Shown here in pieces: positions 10,340 through 23,545 of a DNA stretch of 64,000 nucleotides (position 1 is its first letter; each line of letters opens with the position of its first letter). A model generated the notes under the pieces. It was not told where the DNA came from and made no database searches. It was given only the letters and a program-made list of their open reading frames with translations. Both the position numbers and the translations under genes were made by a program. The DNA lies in contig OZ026524.1 in NCBI GenBank assembly GCA_964019695.1, positions 62,875,066-62,939,065 on the forward strand, in the 5' to 3' direction. Source of the stretch: Loripinus fragilis. Lineage: Eukaryota; Mollusca; Bivalvia; Lucinida; Lucinidae.

Positions 10340-12868
10340 TGGTGTTTTTTTTTATCTCTTAAATAAATAAAAGGCCTTCTACAAGGTAAAAGTATGGCTG
10401 GGGATGCAGCAGTTCTGAGTGAGATAGACATGTTGTGCAAGGCCTTGGAATGACTATAAATAAATAAATAATAGAAATACACAAAGTGATATTATGAACA
10501 GGTAAAAATAAGACAGCCCTAGTGCATTCAGAGTGGCAGGGGCTCTGATGAGTGTGCATGCCATTCTGAGTGTAATAGGCAAGTTGTGTCAGTCTTGTAA
10601 GAACTTTGAATGAATGAATATTAGGATATACACAAAGAGAGATTAAGAATAAGAAAAAGCAGACTAAACTGGCAATCCCAGTGTATTCGGAGTGGCTGGG
10701 GTTCTAAAGAGTTTCAGCCATTCTGAGTGTAACGGGCATGCAGCTTCAAGCCTTGTAATAATAATGAATAAATAAATATTAAAATGCACACTAAGTGAGT
10801 CAAAATAAGCACTAAGTGAGATTAAGAATAAGTGAAAGTAAAAAGAAATGGCAAACCTAATGCACTCAGAATGGCTGTGGTTCTAAAGACTCCTCGGCTG
10901 TTCTGAGTGTAATAGGCGTGTTATGTCAAGCCTTGTAATAATTGTGAATAAATAAATGTTAAAATAATCACAAAGTGAGATTGAGATATAAGAAGAAGTA
11001 TAATAAAATGGCAGACCTAGTGCACTCAGAATGACTTGGGCTCTGAAGACTTCTCAGCCAGTCTGAGTTTAATAGGCATGTTATGTCAAGCCTAGTAAAA
11101 ATTGTGAATAGATAAGGTTAAAATGACCACTAAGTGAGATTCAGAATAAGTGAAAATAAAATAAAATGGTAGACCTACTGCACTCAGTATGGCTTGGTCT
11201 CTGAAGACTTCCAGCCATATTGGGTGTAATAGGCATGTTATATCAAGCTTTGTATTAAGTGTGAATGAATAAATGTTACAATAAGCATTAAGTGTGATTT
11301 TGATTAAGTGAAAGTAAATAAGATGGCAGACCAAGTGCACTCTGAATGGCTGGGTCTCTGAAGACTTCACACCCAATTTTGGTGTAATAAGCATGTTATG
11401 TCAAGCCTAGTAAAATTGTGAATAAATAAGGTTAAAATTATCTTTAAGTGAGATTCAGAATAAGTGAAAAGATAAAATAAAATGGCAGACCTAGTGCACA
11501 CAGAATGGCTGGGTCTCTGAAGACTTCTCAGCCATTCTGAGTGTAATAGGCATGTTATGATAACCCTTACATGAATTGTGAATGAAAACATGTTAGAATA
11601 ATCACTGAGTGAGATTGAGGATAAGTGAAAATAAAAAAAATGGCAGACCTAGTGCACTCAGAATGGCTGGGGCTCTGAAGATTTCTCACCCATTCTGAAT
11701 GCAAAAGACATGGAATGTCAAGCCCTGTAGTAAATGTGAATAAATAAATGTTAAATTAATCACTAAGTGAGATTTATAATAAGTGAAAGTAAAATAAAAT
11801 GGCAGACCTAGTGAACCCAGAGTGGCTGGGGCTTTGAAGGATTCTCGCCCCCTTCTGGATGTAGAAGGCATGTTATGTTGTCAAGCCTTGTTATAAATGT
11901 GAATAAACAAATGTTAAAATAATCACTAAGTGAGATTGAGAATAAGTGAAAGTAAAATAAAATGGCAGACCTAGTGCACACAAAATGGTGGGAGCTCTGA
12001 AGACTTCTCAACCATTCTGAGTGTAATAGGCATGTTATGTCAAGCCTATGAAATTTGTAAATAAATAAGGTTAAAATAACCACTAAGTGAGATTCAGAAC
12101 AAGTGAAAGTAAAATAAAATGGCAGACCTAGTGCACTCAGAATGGTTGGGTCTCTGAAGACTTCTAAGCCATTCTGATTGTAATAGGCATGTTATGTCAA
12201 GCCTTGTTTTTATTGTGAATTAATAAATGTTAGAATAATCACTGAGTGAGATTGAGGATAAGTGATAGTAAAAAAAAATGGTAGACCTAGTGCACTCAGA
12301 ATGGCTGGGTCTCTGAAGACTTCTCGGCCATTCTGGGTGTAATAGGCATGTTATGACAAACCTTGTATTAATTGTGAATGAATAAATGTTAGAATAATTA
12401 CTAAGTGAGATTCGGAATAAGTGAAAGTAAAATAAAAGGGCAGACCTAGTGCACTCAGAATGGCTGGGTCTCTGAGAATTCTCAGCCATTCTGAGTGTGA
12501 TAGGCATGTTATGTCAAGCCTTGTTTTAATTGTGAATGAATAAATGTTAGAATAATCACTGAGTGCGATTGAGGATATGTAAAAAGAAAATGGCAGACCT
12601 AATGCACTCAGAATGGCTGGGGCTCTGAAGATTTGTCAACCATTCTGAATGCAATAGACATGGAATGTCAAGCCATGTAGTAAATGTGAATAAATAAATG
12701 TAAAAATAATCACTAAGTGAGATTTATTATAAGTGAAAGTAAAATAAAATGGCAGACCTTGTGCTTCCAAAGTGGCTTGGGCTCTGAAGGATTCTCACCC
12801 ATTCTGGGTGTAGAATGCATGTTATGTCAAGCCTTGTAATTAATGTGAATAAACAAATGTTAAAATAA
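10340..12868 (+). repeat. 15-16 tandem units of ~160 bp, each with a 15-bp hairpin, between LINE ORF1 and ORF2
   Basis: The word GGCAGACCTAGTGCA and variants recur at about 10508, 10672, 10850, 11011, 11168, 11323, 11482, 11641, 11800, 11963, 12119, 12279, 12438, 12590 and 12750 (spacing mostly 152-178 bp). A degraded first unit lies near 10390. Each typical unit holds the inverted repeat CACTCAGAATGGCTG / CAGCCATTCTGAGTG with an 18-nt loop, then GGCATGTTATGTCAAGCC and AATAAATAAATGTTA, then CACTAAGTGAGATT. The array ends inside a unit, directly at the start of the endonuclease reading frame at 12869. Short minus-strand frames across it only reflect the period. Confidence 0.9.
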
Positions 12869-13218
12869 CCTCGTAAACATATCATCCTCTAACGTGAGAG
12901 GGTTACATGATCCACAAAAACGTAAAGATGTATTTCACTACCTAAGAAGTAAAAATATACAGATTTGTTGTCTTCAGGAAACGCATTTTACGGAAAGCTT
13001 CGAACCATATATTCGAGCAGAATGGGGCGGAAATGTTGTATTCAATTCATATACTTCAAACTCGAAAGGGGTGTGCATTTTATTTAACAACAATTTAGAA
13101 TATAAAATAGTTAATATGAGAAAAGATGGAAAAGGTAATTTTATTTTATTAGATTTGATAATCGAGGATAAAAAAACTTACTTTAGTTACTATTTATGGA
13201 CCAAACGATGACCGGCCA

Positions 13219-13374
13219 GACTTTTTCAGAAAAGTAGCCGATTCAATTGAAGAAATAGGAAATGATACGTGTGTTGTATGTGGGGATTTTAATGTAGACT
13301 TTTTCAGAAAAGTAGCCGATTCAATTGAAGAAATAGGAAATGATACGTGTGTTGTATGTGGGGATTTTAATGTA
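13219..13374 (+). repeat. Perfect 78-bp tandem duplication inside the endonuclease domain
   Basis: Copies 13219-13296 and 13297-13374 are identical by eye. The unit is 26 codons, so it keeps frame, and it duplicates the GDFN motif of the endonuclease (positions ending at 13293 and 13371). Complete identity means a recent event or an assembly artefact. Confidence 0.9.
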
Positions 13375-15560
13375 GTACAAGACCAAGATATAGACACTTT
13401 TAACTATTTGCATGTGAATAACCCCAAATCAAAAGAATGTATTTTAACAATAAAAGAAGAGCCTTATTTAATAGATCCTTACAGAGAATAAAATGAATCT
13501 GAAAAAAAAATTTACATGGCGTAGACCCCATCCTTTACAACAAGCACGTCTTGACTACTTTCTTATATCAGAGAATTTCATGCCTAGTGTACAAAGTCAT
13601 AATATCTTACCTAGTTATAGACCAGTCCATGCAACAGTTATTCTTTCTTTCCAAGTAAATGATTTCAAAAGAGGAAGTGGGCTTTGGAAATTTAATAATA
13701 GTCTTTTAAGAGATAGGGAGTATATAAACATAGTAAAAGACTGTATACAACAGGTAAAAGAGCAATACATGTTATCGATTTATGATTTGGAATATATTAT
13801 TGAAAATGAACAAAACTAAGAATTTCAGATATCTGTTCAACTATTTTTAGAAACATTGTTAATGGAAATAAGGGGGGAAACTATTTCATATTCATCATTA
13901 AAAAAGAAGCAAAATAATCTTAAGGAACATAATTTAGAAGAAGAAATAAAACATCTAGAAACCATTGAACCCATAGATCTGGAAAAAAATCAATGAAAAA
14001 AACCTAGAATTAGAAAACTTTTGAAAAGAGAAAATTCAAGGCATATGTAGTGGTAAGAGCAAAAATTAAATGGGCAGAAGAGGGGGAAAAACCAACGCGA
14101 TATTTTTGTAGTTTAGATTCTAGAAATTATGTGAATAAAACAATACCAAAAATGCAGCAAGAAAATGACAAAACTATTAAAACACAAGAAGAAATTTTAA
14201 AAGAAGTTCAAAAATTTTACTCAAATTTATATGCGCCACTAAACAGCGAAAAAGATATAAATGATCAAGATATTTTGAAAAATCGAATGTACTCCGGGAT
14301 ATGAAAAATAACAAAAGCCCTGGTTCAGATGGTTTTACGGTTGAATTATTCAAGTTTTTCTTTAAAGATTTTAAACATTTCATTAGACGCTCTATAAATG
14401 AAGGCTACCAGAAAGGCACATTTTCTGTTACACAGAGACAGGGAATAATTACTTGTCTTCCAAAAGGAGATAAACCAAGACAATGTTTAAAAAATTGGCG
14501 CCCTATAACTCTTTTAAATGTCATTTACAAAATTGCTTCTGGGCGTATTGCTCACAGGTTAGAATCTGTTCTTCCAAAACTTATATCATCAGACCAAACA
14601 GGCTTTTTATCTGGTCGGTACATTGGCGAAAACACTAGACTTCTATATGATCTAATGAACTACGGTGAAGAAGAAAATATACCTGGACTTTTATTAGTTG
14701 TCGACTTTGAAAAGGCTTTGATTCGATATCATGGGACTTCATTGGAGAAGTTTTAGAGTTCTTTAAATTTAGGCCATCTATGAAAAAGTGGATTACTGTA
14801 TTATATAACAATATTTCATCTGCTGTTACCCAGTGTGGATTTCTTTCTGACTTTTTTAATATAGGCAGAGGTTGTAGACAAGGTGACCCCCCGTCTCCGT
14901 ATATATTCTTACTTTGTGCTGAAGTGCTATCTTTGATGCTAAAACAAAATATCGAAATTAAAGGGAATTAAAATTTGAAATGTCGAACATATTCTATCAC
15001 AATTTGCTGATGATACGACAATTATTTTGGACGGTTCAGAAAAATCGTTGACAGCAGCTATTCAAACCCTAGATTCATTTACAAGGTTATCAAACCTCAA
15101 GGTGAATAGTTCAAAAACACGAGCCATATGGATAGGTTGTAAAAAGTTTAGTGGGGAAACGTTTAATCATAGGCTAAAACTTAACTGGACCCTAACTAAC
15201 TTTGATATATTAGGAATTAAATTTTCGCGCAATTTGGACACAATGGTAAAAATTAATTTTAAGGATAAAATAGAACAAATAGATAAAGGACTAAAAATAT
15301 GGTCTAAAAGGAAAATTACTCCATTTAGGAGAATAACAGTCTTAAAAACTATTGTTATATCGAAATTAAACCACCTATTTATTGCACTGCCAAACCCAAC
15401 TGAAGAACTTATAAATAATTTACAAAAGAAATTCTTTCATTTTATTTGGCAGTCCGGAACAGACAAGATAAAACGTGACACACTAATGCAAGGATATGAT
15501 AAAGGGGGCCTAAAAATGATCAATTTAAAGAATTATATGTTGGCACTAAAAATAATAAAT

Positions 15561-16211
15561 GAGTATGATCAGGAAATACCACAATCACAAACTGCAGACA
15601 ACCCCGTGGCACCGTGAGGAAGAGCCGCTCAACCATCACGAGACACCAGGAAGACAAATTAAGCAAAGCAATCAGCTCTCTCTTCCCCATCAAGATGATT
15701 GCAATACTAAAATGGACATAGAGTAACGTACAACAAAACATAGAACAATTACAGACTCCCACAATGGGAGTAACAATAAACAGAAAGTCAACAACAACAG
15801 AACCACCGCCTTAGAACGGACAGCAGCCTAAGCCACCGGGGGGCTTAAATGCATTTTACTGGTACCAAATCTTCGCCCTAGATTCTGCTGTTGTTGAAGT
15901 ACAAAAAATGTTCAGGTCGCATGGAGGCCATCTAACTAATGCAATGTATCATCATGGAAAAACACTCTAATCAAATTACTACACCATGATGAAACAAAGA
16001 AAAGGGCTCATGACTCACAGATTGTCAGAGCTAAAGAAAACCTCAAGTTGAGCCACGGTGGGTCCAGCTACAGATAAGCATCAGGCACCAACCCACCGAT
16101 TAAAGCTTTACGTCAGAGCCGTCATAGAGTCTGAGGCCCGACCCACCGTCGTGCAATTAAAGAGGAAACCATAGCTATAAACGGTGATTGGGTTTACAAC
16201 TAGATATGCAG
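15561..16211 (+). mobile_element. Insertion in LINE ORF2; GAGTATGATCAGG-family repeat plus unknown tail
   Basis: The LINE protein reading stops at ...LALKI just before 15561 and resumes with WIRRLI at about 16212. The first 295 bp (15561-15855) match the copy at 34045-34349, from GAGTATGATCAGG to TTAAATGCAT. The rest (15856-16211) has no other copy recognised here; it contains two CCACGGTGGG/CCCACCG words that can pair. No reading frame of note and no clear target duplication. Confidence 0.6.
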
Positions 16212-16640
16212 ATTTGGATCAACTTGGATTCGCCGTTTAATAGTTAATACTTCAAAGTATGTATCAATTTTTGAAACGATGTATACTAAAATAAATGATT
16301 TAATTAATCGGGTTTTGGAATTTACTAAAAGATTGATAAGGAACAAAAGCAACATATTTTAGAATGATGTTTTAAACTCCTGGATAGAGATTTGTAACAA
16401 ACAAAACGAAACTAAATCAGAAGAAATAGGATCAATAAACATCTGGAATAACAAAGATATAACAATAGCAAATAACTCATTCTTTTACAGAAGATGGTAC
16501 GAAAAAAATATATATTTCATTAAAGACCTACTTAACGAAGATGGAACCCTGATGAGTTTTAACCAGTTTATCAATAAATATGAATTACAGATAGATTTCA
16601 TGCAATACTTTAGTTTTAGAACAGCGGTTTAAATTATATA

Positions 16641-17560
16641 AGAAGAAAACAAATCCAGGGAAATGTATTTCTATATAAAACCTCTCCTTATAAAGTGATA
16701 TTAGTTTAGCAAATGATCTTAGGTACTAACAGTTTCATTAAATAAACTATAAAAGTATGCTGAAAATAAACTAAAATCAATGTAAAAGCTAAAACAAGTA
16801 ATGTGCCATCATATGCATATAAATGTCAGTATACAATTTGATTTTAGATATTCTCTTTTAAAAAATTACTGATTACAGACACGTATAATGCATAACATCT
16901 ATTGTAATATTTATAAATGTTATCCTAGGAACTCTTAGGTAATTGATTCTGTCTGGAATGTAAGCAAAAAAAAAAGTATAGTACCATCTCTCTAAACATT
17001 TAGTAATTTGCATTTTTCTATGGGACATTAACCTGGCATTATACAAGTAGCTAACCTATATTATGTTACTGACTTTGTTTGTATAATGTAAACAATAGTA
17101 AACTGGGTACATAAAAATATTTTCAATTGACTGATTAGACTTCAATAAAACTTAGTTGTGTTTTTTTCTTCTGTGATAAATATTAAAAAATTCTACATCC
17201 TTGATATTTTAGCTTTTCAGGGCCCAATAGTGTCTTTGATAACATTTTGAACAAACATAAGACCTTATGATATTTGATATAGTTATATATCTTACTTTGA
17301 TAAATCTAACAGAAATGAAATGTATTCTTCTGCTACTACTACTAAAGAGCAATCTATTTCTTTGTTTATGTGTTTTAGAATCTTTAACTTTGGGCAAATC
17401 AAAATATATTTTGTCAAGATGAAATCTTTAAAGGATTGCTTTATTGCAAAAGTAAATGTTTATAGATATTGTAACTTAATAAAAGCAGATAATTATTTTA
17501 GAACAAACAGCTGTCTTGTTATGAATTTAAAACAAAACAGGTTTGAAATTTAAAAAAATA
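16641..17560. other. LINE 3' region and AT-rich sequence, no gene
   Basis: After the ORF2 stop, degraded frames continue for about 100 bp (NYIRRKQIQGN). Beyond 16750 the sequence is AT-rich without recognisable genes or repeats. Confidence 0.5.
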
Positions 17561-18393
17561 TACTGAAGGACTTTAAAAACGCACCACCTGCTTAAATGCT
17601 AATTTATGTCAAAAATTGGATATTTTCAAAATGTGAAAAATTAAAAATTACAAGTTCCTTCATTTAGCTTGCATTCTATAAGAAAATCGAAACGCTGTGG
17701 CTTATGGTTGCCGTGACGTCGTGATAATTCTGAGACAACTTAAATTCAAAAAGTCACAATGTACCCATACCTTCCATAATGAACGAAAAAACGTTTTCGA
17801 GCAGATGTTTGTTCTTGAAAGCAAAAGGAAAGAAAAATCAAATCATGAAGTTTTAGGCCTCTGTCAACGTTCATTACGTCTATATGACGTCATTGATTTT
17901 TGACGCAATTGGCCGTTAACATCCTGAGGATCAGGAAAAATCAAAATCTTTTTGTTGCCAACAGATACTCCTCAATCAGTTACATAAAAGACAAAAGTAT
18001 TACGACATGCGCGGACGTCATCCGGCTGTTATTGAGGTATGAAAATTTAAGACTGACGTTAGCAAAGAAACGCTGCGAGTGGGAGTGTAATAAAGCGATT
18101 ATTTCTGAACACTTTTGTGTTTTTCCATTTGCTAAGACATCTGGCTACCACCTAAAAGTGTTTTTTTTTTCAAATTGAATCAAATTCACAAATTTCAGAC
18201 GACAATTGTTGAAATCACTTACGTCGGTATTACGTCAGAATGAACAACATGAGCAAATCGAAATCATGGCAAATCATGGTCCATTTTGCAAGACGATAAA
18301 AAATGATATAAAATGATAAAGAAAACATCCTCAAATCAACCATGTGGAAGAGACAGAGAATGTAAAATGGTGCGTTTTTAAAGTCCCTCAGTA
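17561..18393. mobile_element. TIR element sharing only its ends with the CACTGAAGG family (TA target)
   Basis: It begins TACTGAAGGACTTTAAAAAC and ends with the inverted GTTTTTAAAGTCCCTCAGTA, flanked by TA at 17559-17560 and 18394-18395, 833 bp in all. The ends match copies 1 and 2 but the interior does not align by eye. It contains several GACGTCAT-like words and short open frames (17697-17903, 17900-18178) of low complexity that resemble no known transposase. Probably a second non-autonomous subfamily using the same transposase. Confidence 0.75.
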
Positions 18394-18395
18394 TA

Positions 18396-21300
18396 CAATA
18401 TGACATATAATCTAAGGTATTTAGCAATATATATAGGAAGTCTTAAAGTTTGTAATGTACGTTACATATTGCCATATAAGCTTCAAAATATGAAACTTTA
18501 CACCAGAAACGCAGTTAAGTATAGCTTTTGTACTGTCGTGTATCGATAGAATGCTCAATTATGGTTTAAAACGTCAGCAGATGGTATTAGATGCTAACTT
18601 GCAGGTGAAATGGTTCTAACCATATTCACCATTTTATTTGGGGTAATCATATTTAACAGCTCATAATTCATAAAGTAATTATGATAGAAATAAGATGTAT
18701 GCAGTTTTGAAACAATCAGGTAGTTATCTTTTCCAAACATGGTATGTAAAACCTATTTACCCATTATATAGCTTATCAAATTAAACTTTGACCAAAATTA
18801 ATTGATTTTATAAAGTGTAATTGAAGATATAACGTAAATAACATTTATAACCTAAATGTTGTGCTTCGAGGTAAAAACAATTTATTTCATAATTTTTTGG
18901 GTCCTTATCGAGGTTTTGGCAGTAAAAAACGACTTTATGTACCATCTGGATACAACCTGGATACAATTTCTTATTCAACTGTTGCAATTTCGTCATTTAT
19001 AGTATAAATGGGGTAGGTGTACAAAAAGGCTCACCCTGAAAAACAGCTTCCACAATTGGACTGTACGACGTGCCTAGAAATGTTGTGGAAGGGTAGTTCT
19101 AACTATTTCTGAAGTCAAACCTTTTCTGGCTGGACAATTTTGCCAAGTCAATTTTCAAAATTTTAGCTCCTTGACTAAGAATTGTCTCCTTCTAAACGGG
19201 AAAGTCTAAAAGCCTCTCACTCGAGGAAGCCATTGTTTATTATTATTACTGATACTGGATATCCCAACTTGCTTCCACAAATTTCGGAAGATCTAAATTA
19301 GTACTTTAGCATAAACATGATTATTTCACTAGATAAGCATGTCAGCCATTCCACCAAAATTGACCAATATTTGAAAATACCATAGGTCCACTATTTCCAT
19401 TCTTATTTCTGCTTAAATATGCTTGAAATTTCTAAGAATCATACAATTCCACAGTCTCCAAGCATTGTTTGGTAATTTAAAACAAATTTGAATAGCAACA
19501 AAGTATTTGTTTAAAAAAATATGTTTTGATCAGAGTTTGCAAATAGCCAAAATTGCAATGCCTCCAAGTTATTTTAGTTGACATTTGGTATATTTATTTG
19601 TGGCATCTAAAGGGCGTTTCATATTTCCCCTCCAAATCCATTTTGTTCCTTTCAAATGAATTCCAGGAACAGCCTTATAATTGGGTATTAAGGTTTACAT
19701 TAGTTATAATCATCAATAATGTATGTGTCTCCAAATATGCTTGTGCAGCCGTAACTATTGTTAAATGGGATACTAAAAACATATATATATTTCATTCACA
19801 GGTACATGATGCTGCCAAATAAACTTGAAAATGATTAAAGATAAACAATATAATAAACGGAAATAGCTTGCTATTCACCGTTGCTCATAAATACTGCAAA
19901 CAGGGCATTAACCAAAATGTCACGTTTCAAAATATATGCTTCCATAACGCTTATATTTAGAAACAAGCACCTCTGAATGTAGATAACGGCCATATTTCTT
20001 TGTATTGTGGTTTCCTCGAAAAACATAAATATGAATAACAATCAAAATCAATTGTGTATAGCTTGTGATAAGTAAAATGTTCTAATGTCGCTATGCCTCC
20101 GTAACATCTATTTTGCAAAACAAGGCTTCAACTGCTCATTGAAAGGACACAAACGAGTACATTTCTTGATACTGATACTTTGATGCACCTTTTTAATTGT
20201 GTTTTCATAAAAAACGTCTGCTACAGGATAAAAAGCATGATTAATTTGGAAATTTTGTTTTGAAATCTGTACTTAAATACACCTGTCTCTTCATTTTACT
20301 CCAAAGGCGACATTAACATTAGATAAGATTCTTTTTATGGATGTTTAATCGCACGATATACAAGTTATTAAAATGCAAATGTACTTGCACCGAATATTAA
20401 TGAAGATACATTGTAATCTGCCAACATGCTGCCCGTTACGGATTATAAAGCTTTTCTAATGCCATGTTGTTTGTCACTTTTGTTTGATGAAACATGAAAA
20501 GAAATTCCTCAAATCGTATTTTAATGGTATAAATAGAAAGAATTTGACATAAGGTGCATCCTGGACACTGATTTAATCAAATTACATTTAAAAATCGCTG
20601 GAAACATGTTATGGAAGCATAGATTTTGCTGTCTATAGTGATCACACATTTCCAAGTTATATACATATGTTTATGGCTAAACCAAACGTAGTACCATGAA
20701 GTTACTATCTAGACAATTATGATATATCATTATCAGAAACATATTTACAATGATGGATCTACAAAGAATTCCCAAAGATAATACGGAACATAGATGTTGT
20801 GTTATGGAACATATATCTATGAAAATCTGTTGGTTATTTCCACTTTTTGTTAAAATATGTTTTAAAAAATGTTCAATCACCAATGACCAAATTATGCAAT
20901 AACTAAATATTACTATTTGAATTCATTTTTGCTGCGTTTTATGGCTAATATTCATATAGTTTGGAAGAGTTCATAGCAGTAGGCTGAAAAATGAGAAGTT
21001 ACAGGTTCGATGAGAAAGTTAAAATATTGATTAATCAACATTTTGATATAGGGCTTAAAAAAGGCCAGAATATACCATAATTTATTGCTGTTGTGAAGCT
21101 TAAGTGCTAACTTTGCATGTACATATTTTTACACGTGTGTCTATGTTCCATAACAAAGACAAATTCCAGACTCTTGGTTTAGTTAAACTAAAATTGGTGG
21201 AGAAACATACCTTAAGCTCATAAATGATGTTCGTAAAGCATAATTCATCTTGATTTTATAATAGTGAGTCATTTCTATATACTGTTTTCTGCAATGTTGA

Positions 21301-23490
21301 CATTGTTGAGTGTATCATTGTTATTGGGAAAGGGATTCCGCCCAATAAGCACGCTATTTTTTGTCTATCATCATTATATTTTACTTTAAATATTTATAGA
21401 GTTCATATACAAGTTTCTGTTGATGTTCTATTACACCCATGCTTCAAAAGGCACTTTTTAAATAATGGTTAAAGAAAAAAAGAACTTTGCATCTCTTTTC
21501 CATAACAAATGTGAAATGTAAAAAGCTCACAAAGGTGTCCATTTTAAAACACCAGATGCAGTGTTTTTAAATATCATGTCTAACCACTCGCCAATATGAT
21601 AATCATTTTCTTTCATAAACACTCGATGAAATAATAAATAAGATATGCAATGGCCTATGCAGTTTTATTTAATCACAAACTGATAATGATTTTATTGTTT
21701 AATTATTTACAACACTGCCGATCCTATTAAAATGATATATAGCTTGTCAGTACCTTGATTTCTTGTTTTATACAAACAAACATTAGTTTGGTTGCATAGT
21801 ATAAAGATAATCATAGCATTTCATATGCAAATACGAGGGACGTTTTTGATGTTCGTAGAAAGGTAGAATTAATGAAAACTGCGAAAGTAAATGCATACAT
21901 ATGCATTATTCGGAGAGATTGAGTTTTAATCGATACATGCAACCTAAAATTATTTCAAAATGCATTATTTTAATACCTTCTAAGAGACAAAGACATACCA
22001 ACATATCGCACACTGGAAATATGGCAGAAATATGACATTTATGGACATAGTCTCTGGCAGAACGTTAGAAACAATTGCATGAAAATAGCCATACACAGTT
22101 TCTAAAAATATGGCTGTTGATCAAGGACACCACGTGATACAATATTATATAAACATTATCGCAAATGCACAGCAATTATTGGATATGGAAGATTTGGTTT
22201 AAACATATTTTATTCAAATTAATTTGTACATGGTAAATACAGATTGAAACAATAAGATTAGGATAAGAACGGAAGCATGTAGCTTATATAGTTCATCTCC
22301 AAAAAAGTTACCATGAAAGTTATGGAAGATTTGTTTGAAACCTCAGCAAATTGAACAGTAGGCATATAAACTTTTATTGTAAAAAGTTGACACAAGTGGA
22401 AGTTGGATACAGGCTTTTGAATGTTGCTTAATATGTTAGCTGTAAAATAATATTATAATTTTTCTTGTTTATATGGTAGATGGAAGTGTTATGGTAACTT
22501 TCATCCCAAAACGAAACTAATACTTTCGGTTTATTAGAAATGAACTGCAACATAAATAGCCTAGGGGGGTGCTAAAATACCTCATTTTGTATATAAATGA
22601 CGTGATGGAGCGTAACTATATTTAGAAAATACATTAAAACTTTTTTTGTGCCTCTTAACAGGTTTTGAAATAACTGCAATAAGAAAATTATGCAGATCCG
22701 ATTGTTATTGTGTTTTCTACGCGGGGTTGATTTACCCCACCCACTTTTTATAACATGGGGGTACGCCAGTACCGGAAGTTGCCAGTAACGCGCTTAAATC
22801 GATAAAACAATATAACTGCTGACGAATGATTGAGTATATCATGTGCTATGAAAAACGAGAAGAAATTTTTAAATTTGTTCACAATCGCAATTGTAACAGA
22901 TAAAATAACTAGCACTAGACAGTGATTATTTTGGTATATTGATGGGTGTTTTAAAATTACTATAGGAGAGCAAACAACATGCTTATAGTTTTTCTACATT
23001 TGTCTACGATTAGCGTTTGAATAATTAATTTTGATGGTACAAAGAAAAAATCGGCTTGAAAAATGCTTAAATCACCATAGCGAATGGAACTTAACAGCGT
23101 CTAACTTTCTAATGGCTGTGTGGGTAAAATGACACGGATTTCGGCCAGTGTCCTTTTTACGCCCTATTCAAAACTATATATTTTGACCGAATTAAGCGCT
23201 AATGATGTATTATGTATATCAAGTGATAGACAGGAGCTAGACCTTTCAAAATATATATAGTTATGGTACCGTAAATTCTATATTTGTAGAGATACAGCCC
23301 GATTCTACGAACATAAAAAATGACCCTCGTATATCTAACCATGCCATATGCTCTGTAACTCTAACAAACAGGTTCCATTTTTGAACTTCCGTTACTCATA
23401 AACCATTTAAATGGTGTGTGTCATATTTACACATGTTATTATAGAGGTAATATACATTTCCCTGACATTAAAAGCATGCTTATCAAGACA
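18396..23490. other. 5 kb without gene; recurring TTCCATAAC/GTTATGGAA words
   Basis: No exon-like frame or transposon end was recognised. The 9-bp word TTCCATAAC, in either orientation, appears at about 19944, 20609, 20797, 21146, 21498 and 22319, with further variants, which suggests a very old degenerate repeat or relics of one element. Otherwise AT-rich unique sequence. Confidence 0.45.
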
Positions 23491-23504
23491 AGGTAAGTAA
23501 GGGT

Positions 23505-23545
23505 GCAAAGATCAGGAATCGATACAATCAAGTACCACACCTGAC
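23505..23545 (+). repeat. 41-bp module, copy 1 (isolated)
   Basis: From GCAAAGATCAGG to CCACACCTGAC. Identical by eye to the module in the TIRs of the 24312-26392 element, but with no further homology downstream. It carries the inverted words TCAGG and CCTGA at its ends. Confidence 0.85.

Larger units (their letters stand above)
12869..16640 (+). pseudogene. LINE ORF2 (endonuclease-reverse transcriptase), L1/Tx1-like, broken
   Basis: Successive frames together give a whole ORF2 order. The APE-type endonuclease starts SSNVRGLHDPQKR with catalytic LQETHF at about 12975, YGPNDDRPDFF near 13195 and GDFN (twice). Its C-terminal part FTWRRP...ARLDYFLIS follows at 13510-13570. Reverse transcriptase follows: NKSPGSDGFTVE (14308), NWRPITLLN (14493), DQTGFLSGRYIGENTR (14591), RGCRQGDPPSPYIFLL (14870) and an intact QFADDTT (about 15000). 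The C-terminal region runs to 15560 and resumes at about 16212 (WIRRLI, then SFFYRRWYEK...DLLNEDG, ending near 16633). Frame breaks are seen near 13185, 13490, 13820-14050, 14300, 14755 and 14972; a 78-bp duplication sits in the endonuclease and a ~650-bp insertion in the tail. It is therefore a dead copy. Confidence 0.85.

Noticed and set aside
10340..12868. CRISPR-like array
   Set aside because: Units are contiguous, ~160 bp, diverge evenly and have no unique spacers; the context is a LINE in an animal genome.
18230..20883. Several 60-90-codon frames as genes
   Set aside because: AT-rich, no splice context, no motif and no conserved counterpart; expected by chance.
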